DNA of 27,708 nucleotides from Spirochaetales bacterium (GTDB lineage: Bacteria; Spirochaetota; Spirochaetia; SZUA-6; DRHE01). The notes beneath the pieces were generated by a model that was not told where the DNA came from, did no database searches, and saw nothing but the letters and a program-made list of their open reading frames with translations. The DNA is taken from contig JAFGFV010000198.1 of the NCBI GenBank assembly GCA_016930895.1, positions 1 through 27,708 of the forward strand, written 5' to 3'. The position numbers were made by a program, and so were the translations under genes. Positions 14,954-22,246 of the stretch are shown in pieces (the first letter of the stretch is position 1; every line of letters begins with the position of its first letter).

Positions 14954-15376
14954 CTATCCCTGCCCGGCCGTCACCGATTCCACGGTCGCCAGGAGCGTCT
15001 TGGGGTCGACGGGTTTTTCGAGGAAAGCCTCGGGGCCACGGCCATAGTGCACGGTCATGTCGTCGCGGGTCAGGGAAAAGCCGAGCTTCTCGCTCACGCT
15101 GGTCATCACGATCACCGGGATCAGGGCAGTGGTCGCATCCCGGCGGAGATCCTCGTAGGTGGTCAGGCCGTCCCGCTGCGGCATCAGTATGTCCAGGATG
15201 ATCAGGTCGGGCCCGATCTCCCTCGCTCGCTGCACTCCCGACGCCCCGTCGGGTGCGCTGTGGACCTCCCACCCGGCACCCTCCATGATGGTCTGCACGC
15301 CGTTTACCACGTCGACATCGTCGTCTATGATCAGCAGCCGCTTGGCGGCGTTCTCTCTCATGCTGTGCCCCTCCAT
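14954..15376 (-). CDS. Stand-alone response regulator receiver domain protein
   Basis: A 140-residue single receiver domain with no DNA-binding or enzymatic output. The acidic pocket is at 18-20 (IIDDD), the phospho-acceptor is Asp62 (LDILMPQRDG), and the switch residues are Thr92 (VMTS) and Lys121 (FLEKPVD). Between the fourth and fifth strands it has an insertion (about 95-116, SEKLGFSLTRDDM and following) that lengthens the domain. Such proteins work by passing the signal to a partner, as CheY and Spo0F do. No histidine kinase is in the window. Two starts are possible: ATG at 15376 (AGAGGAG upstream) and ATG at 15361 (GGAGGGG upstream, 135 residues). The promoter at 15393-15420 predicts a leader of only about 10 bases for the first, which favours the second slightly. 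Confidence 0.88.
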   Translation of the reverse strand: MEGHSMRENAAKRLLIIDDDVDVVNGVQTIMEGAGWEVHSAPDGASGVQRAREIGPDLIILDILMPQRDGLTTYEDLRRDATTALIPVIVMTSVSEKLGFSLTRDDMTVHYGRGPEAFLEKPVDPKTLLATVESVTAGQG

Positions 15377-15392
15377 GGCTCCTCTGGGGGCA

Positions 15393-15420
15393 ATTATACC
15401 CGCCGGAAGAACAGCGTCAA
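15393..15420 (-). promoter_or_regulatory. Strong sigma70-type promoter of the response regulator gene
   Basis: On the minus strand, TTGACG (15420-15415), a 16-base spacer and a perfect TATAAT (15398-15393). It is the best -10 box in the window. It lies within the gap between the SDR and the response regulator genes, so the regulator and the genes after it can be expressed apart from the transporter-SDR pair upstream. Confidence 0.65.
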
Positions 15421-15436
15421 GAAACGGCGTTGGGTT

Positions 15437-16201
15437 TCACGGGAGGCAAAGGGAACCGCCGTCCACGACCACGTTGGATCCGGTGATCCACGAGGCTTCC
15501 TCTCCGGCCAGGAACACGGCCACCGACGCGATGTCCTCGGGGGTTCCCAGGCGCTTGGCTGGGAGCCGGTCGGCGGTCTGCTGGATGATCTCCTCCGGAT
15601 TGGGGAATGCGCGGGCCGAGAACCAGAGAAGCGGCGTGTCCACCTGCCCGGGGTGGATTGCGTTGACCCGAATCTTCGGCCCGAGGTCCAGGGCGGCCTG
15701 CCGCACGAGCTGCAGCACGCCTCCCTTGGAGGCGCAGTATGCGGCGTGATTGGGGAACACCTTGTAGCCGGCGATCGAGCCGATCACCACGACGCTGCCC
15801 CCGCCGCGTTCCTGCATCTGCGGCACGGCGTAGTGCATGAGATAGTACAGGGCGCTCAAGTTCGTGGCCAGGGTCCGGTCCCAGACCTCGGGAGTGACTT
15901 CCGCCACCGAGCCCAGGCCCATCTCCCCGGTGCTCATGACCAGAAGGTCGACCCCGCCGAAGGCGGACACCGCCTTGTCCACCAGCTTGCGGTTGGCCTC
16001 GTGGCGCGAGAGGTCACCCGCCACGAACTCCGCCCTGCCGCCCGCCGCCTCGATCTCGGCGAGCACTTCGGCGCCGCGCCCGCGGTCTCGGCCTGCTGCG
16101 ATTATATTGGCCCCTTCCCGGGCGAACCGGACGGCGACGGCCCGGCCCATGCCGCTGGTGGCCCCGGTGACGATCGCCGTTTTCCCATCGAGCTTACCCA
16201 T
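15437..16201 (-). CDS. Classical SDR-family oxidoreductase
   Basis: A 254-residue classical short-chain dehydrogenase of normal length. It has the cofactor motif VTGATSGMGRAVA (residues 11-23), GRDRGR for cofactor selection (Arg38 and Arg40 hint at NADP), the catalytic tetrad Asn114, Ser142, Tyr155 and Lys159 (YCASK), and the late IHPGQVDTPL and VDGGSL motifs. The usual NNAG turn after the fourth strand reads MSTG here (89-92), which is unusual but should not remove activity. Substrates in this family include sugars, fatty acyl and steroid ketones, and cannot be told from sequence. Its ATG overlaps the stop of the DMT transporter gene by 8 bases, so the two are translationally coupled; the transporter may carry the substrate or product. 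The stop lies 60 bases before the response regulator. Confidence 0.92.
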   Translation of the reverse strand: MGKLDGKTAIVTGATSGMGRAVAVRFAREGANIIAAGRDRGRGAEVLAEIEAAGGRAEFVAGDLSRHEANRKLVDKAVSAFGGVDLLVMSTGEMGLGSVAEVTPEVWDRTLATNLSALYYLMHYAVPQMQERGGGSVVVIGSIAGYKVFPNHAAYCASKGGVLQLVRQAALDLGPKIRVNAIHPGQVDTPLLWFSARAFPNPEEIIQQTADRLPAKRLGTPEDIASVAVFLAGEEASWITGSNVVVDGGSLCLP

Positions 16202-17126
16202 CAGATCTCCTCCTCGATCCTTGATTGTCCGTGCTTGCAGGCGCAGAGCTTCGGGCCGGCTCCCGGCCTCGCACGGTCAGAACAAGCACTCCCGCCACGA
16301 TCAGTGCCACTCCGACCCACTGGAATGGATGCAGCGTCTCGCCGAACACGACCATCCCTCCGAGGATCGGGAACACCACGTAGTTGGCCGAGAAGGCGGG
16401 GATGATCCTGATGGCGTTGCCGCGACGGTAGGCGAACTGGATCACGACCATGGACAGGACCGAGAGCACGATCCAGGCGAGGGCGTACGGGTTCGACAGA
16501 GTCTCGGCAACGCCTCCGGGTTGGGAGGGCAGGGCTTCCAGCCCCCGCGCCAGGGAACGGGAACGCCCGTGCTCGGTGGTCGAGACCTTCTGGAAGAGGG
16601 CCACGAAGCCCCCGAGGGCGCCGGAAAACCCGGCAATCAGCGGCGCCGCGAGCCGGTCACGGCGGCGGAACGCCGCCCAGAGCACCGCATACCCGGCGCT
16701 GCAGCCGGCGAGCAGGAGGTACAGGGAGCGCAGTCTGGGAGCGGCCGCGGCGGGATCCGCGGCAAAGGCCCCGATGAGCGCGGCGGCTGCGAAGACGGTA
16801 CCGATTCCCGCCAGTTCGCGCACCCCGATAGGCTCTCTCATCACCAGCCAGGAAAACAGGGCCAGGGAAGCGAGCCCGGAGCCGGCCATGGCCCCCACCA
16901 GGGAGACGCTTCCCAGGGAGAGGGCGTAGAGATTCACGAAGGCGGCGGCCGAGGTCCCGAGGGTGGCCGCCGCCCAGATCACCGAGCCGCGGAACCTGTG
17001 CGTCCGCACGAGGCCCAGGCCGATCTTCTGTCCGGCCTGGGAGATGTTCAGGATCGAGTAGCCGGCGAAGGCCACCAGCAGGGAAAGCACGGGTCTGTAC
17101 ATGGCTCCTGAGTCCGTCTCCTTCAC
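16194..17126 (-). CDS. DMT-superfamily (EamA-like) transporter
   Basis: An integral membrane protein of 310 residues with about nine to ten hydrophobic helices arranged as two similar halves, as in the drug/metabolite transporter superfamily. Each half ends with an EamA-like turn: REPIGVRELAGIG at about 97-109 and FGETLHPFQWVGVALIVAG at 261-279. A polar segment at about 181-212 separates the halves. The QKIGLGLV segment near the start and the FQKVST segment at 178-183 recall NIPA-type members, though this is not firm. The track start is GTG at 17126; an ATG at 17102 (302 residues, AGGAG immediately upstream but too close) is an alternative, and neither site is ideal. It overlaps the SDR start by 8 bases. 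An AT-rich TATGAT lies in the 72-base gap to the divergent carbonic anhydrase-like gene, with no good -35. Confidence 0.85.
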   Translation of the reverse strand: MKETDSGAMYRPVLSLLVAFAGYSILNISQAGQKIGLGLVRTHRFRGSVIWAAATLGTSAAAFVNLYALSLGSVSLVGAMAGSGLASLALFSWLVMREPIGVRELAGIGTVFAAAALIGAFAADPAAAAPRLRSLYLLLAGCSAGYAVLWAAFRRRDRLAAPLIAGFSGALGGFVALFQKVSTTEHGRSRSLARGLEALPSQPGGVAETLSNPYALAWIVLSVLSMVVIQFAYRRGNAIRIIPAFSANYVVFPILGGMVVFGETLHPFQWVGVALIVAGVLVLTVRGREPARSSAPASTDNQGSRRRSDG

Positions 17127-17198
17127 CCGCTCTGCCGAGCCGTGATATCCTGGGGCGGGCGTAGGACCCTATCATAACAGAAGGCGCAGGAGCGCACC

Positions 17199-17738
17199 AT
17201 GGAGAAGACGGATCTGCCCGAACGAACCCTGCTGGTCGACCCTTCGGTCGACCCGGCGGCCTTCGTGGCCCGAGGCGCGGTTCTGGTGGGGGACGTGCGG
17301 ATCGCCGCGCATGCCTCGGTGTGGTACAACGCCGTGCTCCGGGGTGACATCAACTACGTTGCGCTCGGGGAGTACTCGAACATCCAGGATGGCTCCATCA
17401 TTCACGTGGAAAACGCCCGTCCGTGCATCGTGGGCGACAAGGTGACGGTGGGGCACGGCGTCATCATGCACGCCTGCACGATCGAAACGGGCTGCCTGAT
17501 CGGCATGGGGTCGATCATCCTCTCCGGCGCGGTGATCGGCCGCGGGAGCATCGTGGCCGCCGGCGCGCTGATCACGGAGGGGATGCAGGTCGAGCCCTCC
17601 TCGCTGATGGTCGGGGTGCCGGCGAAGCTGCTGAGGCGGCTGGACGCGAAGGACTTCGAGACCAACCTGAAGTGGGCCCAGAAATACGCGGCGCTGGCCG
17701 AGCTGCACCGCAGCCGCGGGTACGAGGCTGAGCCCTGA
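17199..17738 (+). CDS. Gamma-carbonic anhydrase-like hexapeptide-repeat protein
   Basis: A 179-residue left-handed beta-helix protein. Hexapeptide repeats fill residues about 25-145. The metal ligands of the gamma-carbonic anhydrase family are visible as His69 (SIIHVEN), His86 (VGHGVI) and His91 (IMHACTI), with Arg48 and Asp50 (VLRGDIN) and Gln63 (NIQDGS) in place, and the closing VGVPAK motif at 138-143. The C-terminal helix (150-172) is normal. Many such proteins (YrdA, PaaY-like) bind zinc but show little or no anhydrase activity, so the enzymatic role is uncertain. The ATG at 17199 follows CAGGAG. It is monocistronic: transcribed away from the DMT gene and followed by a new promoter at 17783. 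Confidence 0.92.
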   Translation: MEKTDLPERTLLVDPSVDPAAFVARGAVLVGDVRIAAHASVWYNAVLRGDINYVALGEYSNIQDGSIIHVENARPCIVGDKVTVGHGVIMHACTIETGCLIGMGSIILSGAVIGRGSIVAAGALITEGMQVEPSSLMVGVPAKLLRRLDAKDFETNLKWAQKYAALAELHRSRGYEAEP

Positions 17739-17782
17739 GAGGGGCCGCCGCGCTCACGGCGAAAGGCCGCGGCGGGCGGCGG

Positions 17783-17811
17783 TTGTGAGGCGGCCATCCC
17801 CGCGGTACAAT
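17783..17811 (+). promoter_or_regulatory. Sigma70-type promoter of the CsgG/PEGA gene
   Basis: TTGTGA (17783-17788), a 17-base spacer and TACAAT (17806-17811), followed after about 36 bases by the GTG at 17847 with AGGAGG at 17831-17836. This sets the start of the envelope gene group apart from the carbonic anhydrase-like gene. Confidence 0.6.
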
Positions 17812-17846
17812 GGGCGGCACGCGGTGGCGCAGGAGGGAGAGCAAGC

Positions 17847-19043
17847 GTGAGAGCAGCGGTGTCGGGGGCGGCTTGGGCAAGTGGGGCGGCGGCGAGAAAA
17901 AGGATTCTGTGCGCCGCCGCGGGGCTGTGGATACTGGCGGCTGCGGCGGCGGGGTACGCCCTGCCGGTGCGGGTGGCCTTCACGGCCGTGGACAACCTGT
18001 CCGGGAACCCGCGCTACGACTACCTGGAGGGGATCGTGCGCGGGATGCTGCTGTATGACCTCTCGCGCGCTCCGGGTATCGAGGTGGTCAACCGCAGCGA
18101 TCTGGACGGCATCCTGCGCGAGCAGGAGCTGCAGCTCTCCAGCCTGGCAGAGGACCAGGACAAGGCCATCGAAGTGGGCAAGATTCTCGGCGCGGACTAC
18201 CTGCTGCGGGGGGAATACGTCTATCTGGGCCTCGACGTGCTGGTGACGATCCGGCTGCTGGAGGTACGAAGCGCCAGGACGCTGACCTTCTCCGAAAGGG
18301 GAGCCAGCGAGAACACCCTGCATGCGATCGCCGAGGCCATGATCCTCCGGCTCACCGGCCGGGAGGTGGCGCTGCAGTCGGAGGTGAGCGACCGCTCGAT
18401 CCTGAGCCTGCAGGACGAGAAGCCGGGGTCGATCGCCCTGTTCTGCAACCTGATCGATGCGGAGATCTTCGTGGACGAGCAGTTTGCGGGCTACACCACG
18501 GGGGACATCCGCTCGCCCTTCGAGATCGAGGAGGTGAGACCGGGTATGCACTCGTTGCGGGTGCGACTTCGGGATTTCGGGGTGGTGCGGCAGCCGGAGA
18601 TCAGCTTTCACGACTGGCAGGAGCAGGTGGAGGTAGCGGCCGGCAAACGGGTGGTCGTGCGCGCCCAGATCCGGCACTTCAACGACACTCTCTACCAGCT
18701 GACCAAGCTGTTGTGGGAAGAGATCGACCTGGACGAGCTGAAATCCGCGGGAAGGATCTCCCGGCGCCATGACGCGTCGTTCGTGGGTCGGGATGGGAAC
18801 AAGGTGGAGGTCCTGGTGCGCGTGGATGCCGAACTCGAGGAAACCCTCGTGAGGGCCCGGGCGGCGGTCAGCTACCAGGGCCGGGAGCGGGAGTTCGCCC
18901 TGGCCGCGGAGACCGGCGTCGACCGGGAGCTGGAGGAGCCGCTGGAGAAGGTCAGCTTCTCCCTCGAGCTCGACGACGGCGACGTCTCCTACCAGCTGTG
19001 GCGCACGGACATTCGACAGAACATGTTTCGGGAAGGGCAGTAG
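17847..19043 (+). CDS. CsgG/FlgO-like exported protein with PEGA-like segment
   Basis: A 398-residue exported protein. The GTG at 17847 has AGGAGGGAGA upstream. An N-terminal hydrophobic segment (about 19-38, LCAAAGLWILAAAAAGYALP) acts as a signal peptide or anchor. Residues 40-170 match the CsgG/FlgO/LpoB style of domain: VRVAFTAVDNLSGNPRYDYL, EVVNRSDLDGILREQELQLS, KILGADYLLRGEYVYL. In such proteins this fold assembles into rings or outer-membrane lipoprotein complexes. Residues about 194-242 resemble a PEGA repeat (IALFCNLIDAEIFVDEQFAG, then IEEVRPGMHSLRVR), a small surface-associated beta domain. The last 140 residues are a beta-rich domain I cannot name. There is no lipobox, so this is not a canonical CsgG pore. 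It precedes the VWA lipoprotein, which carries a similar CsgG-like module. Confidence 0.8.
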   Translation: MRAAVSGAAWASGAAARKRILCAAAGLWILAAAAAGYALPVRVAFTAVDNLSGNPRYDYLEGIVRGMLLYDLSRAPGIEVVNRSDLDGILREQELQLSSLAEDQDKAIEVGKILGADYLLRGEYVYLGLDVLVTIRLLEVRSARTLTFSERGASENTLHAIAEAMILRLTGREVALQSEVSDRSILSLQDEKPGSIALFCNLIDAEIFVDEQFAGYTTGDIRSPFEIEEVRPGMHSLRVRLRDFGVVRQPEISFHDWQEQVEVAAGKRVVVRAQIRHFNDTLYQLTKLLWEEIDLDELKSAGRISRRHDASFVGRDGNKVEVLVRVDAELEETLVRARAAVSYQGREREFALAAETGVDRELEEPLEKVSFSLELDDGDVSYQLWRTDIRQNMFREGQ

Positions 19044-19084
19044 CTGCCGCCAAGGGCCCCTGTCGAGCGCTGCCGCTAAGGGCC
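19043..19084 (+). repeat. 16-bp imperfect direct repeat before the VWA gene promoter
   Basis: GCTGCCGCCAAGGGCC (19043-19058) and GCTGCCGCTAAGGGCC (19069-19084) differ at one base and start 26 bases apart. They follow the stop codon of the CsgG/PEGA gene and end 19 bases before the -35 of the next promoter. Tandem regulator sites are possible; they could equally be a chance duplication. Confidence 0.5.
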
Positions 19085-19103
19085 GCCGCGCCGGGCGCCC
19101 CTG

Positions 19104-19131
19104 TTGCTAGAGTTCTTTTTTGCGCTATGAT
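19104..19131 (+). promoter_or_regulatory. Sigma70-type promoter of the VWA lipoprotein operon
   Basis: TTGCTA (19104-19109), a 16-base spacer that contains a T6 run, and TATGAT (19126-19131). The start of transcription would be near 19138, about 15 bases before the GTG at 19153, leaving just room for the AGGAGG site. Confidence 0.5.
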
Positions 19132-19152
19132 TGTCCCGCACAGGAGGAAACG

Positions 19153-21063
19153 GTGATCGGGAGAAGGCATCGCGGGCTGGTCCTGCTGGTGATGACTGTG
19201 GCGAGCCTGGCTGCCTTGGCGGCGATGACGCTGGGCGGGTGCGCGGGCGTCGAACCCGCCGCGTCCCCTGGACGGGAGGCCTCGACCCCCTCCGGGGCGG
19301 AGGCTGCCGCGCCCTCCGAGCACGAGAGCTTGAGCCCATCTGCGCCGGATGCGCGCGAAGAGGCAGCGAAGGTCCCGGAGCTCCGGGGAGGGGCGGCCGA
19401 CGGCGAGGGAGGCGCCATGGGTTTCGTGGCCGAGGAGGAGGCGTCGAAGGCCTCCGGCGGGCTCCCCGAGGCGTCGGAAGCGGCGGCCGGCGGCGGCAGG
19501 GCCGGCTCACCGGCCGCCTCGGGTCTCAGGGCCGGGTTCGCGGACGACAACAGGCAGTACAACTACTTCTTGAGCTTCCTGGAGCGCTACGCGGGGGTTC
19601 CTCACCATCCGATCCCCGTGCAGGAGCGGATCGTAGCCCGGGTAGTGGACAGCAGCGGCAAGCCCGTGCCGAACGCCTCTGTCGGGATCTCCTCTGCCGG
19701 GGGCGGCTCCCTGGCCGCGGGCCTGAGCTATGCAGACGGGAGCTTCCTGTTCTTCCCTGGACAGCACGGGGACGAGCAGGCGTACCGCCTGCGGGTCTCG
19801 TACAACCAGGGGGTGCGCGAAGTCTCGTTCGACCGCGCGGGGCGGAGGGAGATCGAAATCCCGCTGCCCGGACCCAGAGCCGTCCCCGACCGGGTGCCCC
19901 TCGATCTGCTATTCATCCTGGACACCACGGGCAGCATGGGGGAGGAGATCGAGAGGCTCAAGGCGACCATCGAGATCATCAATTTGAACCTCTCTGCGGT
20001 GAGCTCCCGTCCCCGGGTGCGCTTCGGCATGGTTCTCTACAAGGACCGCGGGGACCAGTACCTGACCCGGAGAGTCCCGTTCACCAGCGACATCGAGGAG
20101 TTCGAGGAGGCGCTTCGGCAGGTCAGCGCAGACGGCGGGGGCGACACTCCGGAAGACCTGCAGGCGGCGCTGCGTGAGGCGATGGACCTCGGCTGGAATC
20201 GCGACGGGGTACGCCTGGCATTCATCGTGACCGACGCGCCGCCGCACCTGGACTACGGACAAGAATACACCTACGTGGAGGCGGTCGAGGAGGCCAGGCG
20301 GAAGGGGATCAAGATCTTCAGCGTGGGCACCGGGGGATTGGACCTGGCCGGGGAGTACGTGCTCCGGCAGGTTTCCCAGTACACGGCGGGCAAGTACATC
20401 TTCCTGACCTACGGAGAACGCGGGGAGAGCGAAGGCGGGACGCCCGGCAGCGTGAGCCACCACACTGGCGCCAACTACCAGACCGACAAGCTGGAGGCGA
20501 TCATCATTCGCATCGCCCGGGAGGAGCTGGCGCATCTGAGCGATCAGCCTCTGGAGCAGGGGGAGGAGTACTTCGAGGCCAACAGGATTCCGGCCGAAGA
20601 GGCCGAACAGACCCTGGGCAGGCTGTTCGCCATGGCCGTATCGCAGCTGGTGGATTACTCCAGCGCGCGCATCCCTCCGGGCACGGCCGCGGCGGTGCTT
20701 CCGGTGAGCCCCGCGGAGGCTTCCCTCGCCCTGAATGCAGAGTACTTCACCGAACAGCTCGTGGTGAGCTTCGCCAGGCCAGATGCCGGCGGGGACAGCT
20801 TTCGGCTGGTCGAGCGCAAGGACCTGCAGAAGATTTTGGAGGAGTTGGAGCTTCAGCTGTCGGAGCTGGCCGAGTCGTCGGGTGACGCTACCGGGGCGGC
20901 GCGGGTTGGGGAGCTGACAGGGGCAGAGGTGCTGATCGTGAGCCGGTTGTATGGAAAAAAGGACAACTTCGAAATGTTTCTCAAGCTCGTGCGGGTCGGG
21001 ACCGGGGAGGTGCTGAGCGTCACCAAGGCGGTGATCGATCGGCGTCTGGGTTTGGAGGGCTGA
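19153..21063 (+). CDS. Lipoprotein with carboxypeptidase-regulatory-like, VWA and CsgG-like domains
   Basis: A 636-residue lipoprotein. The GTG at 19153 is fixed by AGGAGG five bases upstream; the ATG at 19120 would overlap the promoter. The signal ends in LGGC with Cys30 as lipid site. Residues 31-130 are a low-complexity Ala/Glu/Ser/Gly/Pro linker. Residues 159-240 resemble a carboxypeptidase-regulatory (beta-sandwich) domain (VVDSSGKPVPNASVGISSAG). Residues 249-420 are a von Willebrand A domain with an intact metal site: DTTGS (257-261), Asp331/Thr332 in GGGDTPED and Asp361 in VTDAPPH. Residues about 551-630 match the CsgG/FlgO-like module of the preceding protein (RLVERKDLQKILEELELQLS, LTGAEVLIVSRLYG). 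VWA domains bind protein ligands through a metal ion, so this is probably a surface or periplasmic complex partner. One base separates it from the coiled-coil gene. Confidence 0.88.
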   Translation: MIGRRHRGLVLLVMTVASLAALAAMTLGGCAGVEPAASPGREASTPSGAEAAAPSEHESLSPSAPDAREEAAKVPELRGGAADGEGGAMGFVAEEEASKASGGLPEASEAAAGGGRAGSPAASGLRAGFADDNRQYNYFLSFLERYAGVPHHPIPVQERIVARVVDSSGKPVPNASVGISSAGGGSLAAGLSYADGSFLFFPGQHGDEQAYRLRVSYNQGVREVSFDRAGRREIEIPLPGPRAVPDRVPLDLLFILDTTGSMGEEIERLKATIEIINLNLSAVSSRPRVRFGMVLYKDRGDQYLTRRVPFTSDIEEFEEALRQVSADGGGDTPEDLQAALREAMDLGWNRDGVRLAFIVTDAPPHLDYGQEYTYVEAVEEARRKGIKIFSVGTGGLDLAGEYVLRQVSQYTAGKYIFLTYGERGESEGGTPGSVSHHTGANYQTDKLEAIIIRIAREELAHLSDQPLEQGEEYFEANRIPAEEAEQTLGRLFAMAVSQLVDYSSARIPPGTAAAVLPVSPAEASLALNAEYFTEQLVVSFARPDAGGDSFRLVERKDLQKILEELELQLSELAESSGDATGAARVGELTGAEVLIVSRLYGKKDNFEMFLKLVRVGTGEVLSVTKAVIDRRLGLEG

Positions 21064-21064
21064 G

Positions 21065-22246
21065 ATGGTGGATCGGCGCAGGGCGATGGACGAGCTGCGG
21101 CGCAGTATCCGGCAGCGGGAGGCGGAGACTGAGGACCTGCTCGGGCAGCTGGGGGAGTATCTGTCCTATCAGCCTGCCGAGCGCTTTGCCGCCACGCCTC
21201 TGGCGGATACGCACAGACGCATCACCGAGCTGCGGGAACGGCTTCCGGAGACCCGACGGCAGGTCAAGCGGATCCTCCAGTGCGTGGCCCGGAGTGAGGA
21301 GCTGGAAAAGAGCCTGCGCGCCGCGCGGTCGCAGCTGGCGGAGCTGGAGGAGGCGGGCGAGCGGATTTGTGAGGAGATTGGGCACGCTGCGTTCGAGGCC
21401 TATCGCAGCACTCGACCGGAGGAGGCGGAATACGAGCGGATCTTCGGTCCCCTGCTCAAGCAGGAAGAGGAGGTGTCGGGCCTGGAACAGGAGATGCAGC
21501 GCGTCCAGAGCGGGACCAAGGGCGGCACGTTCTTCCGGATCTTTCGGGAAAGCGGACGGACCCTCTACGTCAAGGGATTGATGTCCCTCAAGAAGAAGAG
21601 CATGGCGAAGGCCTACCGGGAGGCGGGGCACAGGTTCTGCGACTCGGAGCTGATCAAAGGGGTGAAGGACCCGGAGATCAGGCAGACCCTGGGACCGTAC
21701 CAGAAGAACCAGGAAAAGCAGGCCGGCCTGCATGAGGAAATGCGCACCTTGCGCTCGCGCCAGGAGGCGCTGTGGAAGGAACTCAAGGATCTCGGGGCCG
21801 AGCGGTCGCACCTGCGGCGAGTGCGCGAGATCGAGCACCAGATCCAGGGCATCGAGGAGGAGCTGGATGCGTCGCTGGGCTCCCTGGGCCGGATGTTCCG
21901 CTCGAAGCCGCTGAAAAGCTTCGCCGAGGATCCGGAGATCAAGAAGATCCTGCGCCATGTGACGCGCGTGGAGAAGAGCACGGAGGAACATCGCAAGCAG
22001 ATCGGCAGGATCGAGGCCGCCATCCAGCTGGACGCCCTCGACAAGCAGCGAGTCAACCTGGAGAGCCGTGTCGAGCGCCTGGAGCGGGAGATCGAGAGCC
22101 GCAAAGGCGAAATCGCTTCTCTGCGACAACAGATCCAGGAAGCCAGCGAGCAGGCCCGGCGGCTGGAGGCTCTGCGGGGCCCCGAGGAGAGCTTGTTCCG
22201 GCTCACGCAACGGCCGGAACAGGACGAGGAGGGGGCCGAGGAATGA
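21065..22246 (+). CDS. Cytoplasmic coiled-coil protein, function unknown
   Basis: A 393-residue protein without signal peptide or membrane helix. Long heptad-like stretches appear at about 8-32, 48-115, 132-148, 212-275 and 300-372, so it should form extended helices, probably as a dimer or larger bundle. A less regular middle (about 150-210, FFRIFRESGRTLYVKGLM and following) breaks the coils. Two internal segments are similar: 194-244 (GVKDPEIRQTL) and 282-333 (FAEDPEIKKIL), each followed by coiled coil. The ATG at 21065 is one base after the VWA stop, with GGAGGG upstream, and the stop overlaps the next start (ATGA). This places it firmly in the VWA-lipoprotein operon, though it must act on the other side of the membrane unless a partner connects them. 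I find no known family; resemblances to SMC-like or PspA-like coils are generic. Confidence 0.75.
   Translation: MVDRRRAMDELRRSIRQREAETEDLLGQLGEYLSYQPAERFAATPLADTHRRITELRERLPETRRQVKRILQCVARSEELEKSLRAARSQLAELEEAGERICEEIGHAAFEAYRSTRPEEAEYERIFGPLLKQEEEVSGLEQEMQRVQSGTKGGTFFRIFRESGRTLYVKGLMSLKKKSMAKAYREAGHRFCDSELIKGVKDPEIRQTLGPYQKNQEKQAGLHEEMRTLRSRQEALWKELKDLGAERSHLRRVREIEHQIQGIEEELDASLGSLGRMFRSKPLKSFAEDPEIKKILRHVTRVEKSTEEHRKQIGRIEAAIQLDALDKQRVNLESRVERLEREIESRKGEIASLRQQIQEASEQARRLEALRGPEESLFRLTQRPEQDEEGAEE

Noticed and set aside
17127..17198. Divergent promoters in the gap between the DMT transporter and carbonic anhydrase-like genes
   Set aside because: TATCAT/TATGAT boxes exist on both strands near 17170-17176, but no acceptable -35 lies at 16-18 bases for either, so they are not listed as features.
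19081..19121. Intrinsic terminator before the VWA gene, from the GC hairpin and T6 run
   Set aside because: The stem is short (about four base pairs) and lies about 14 bases from the T-run, which instead falls inside the spacer of a plausible promoter.
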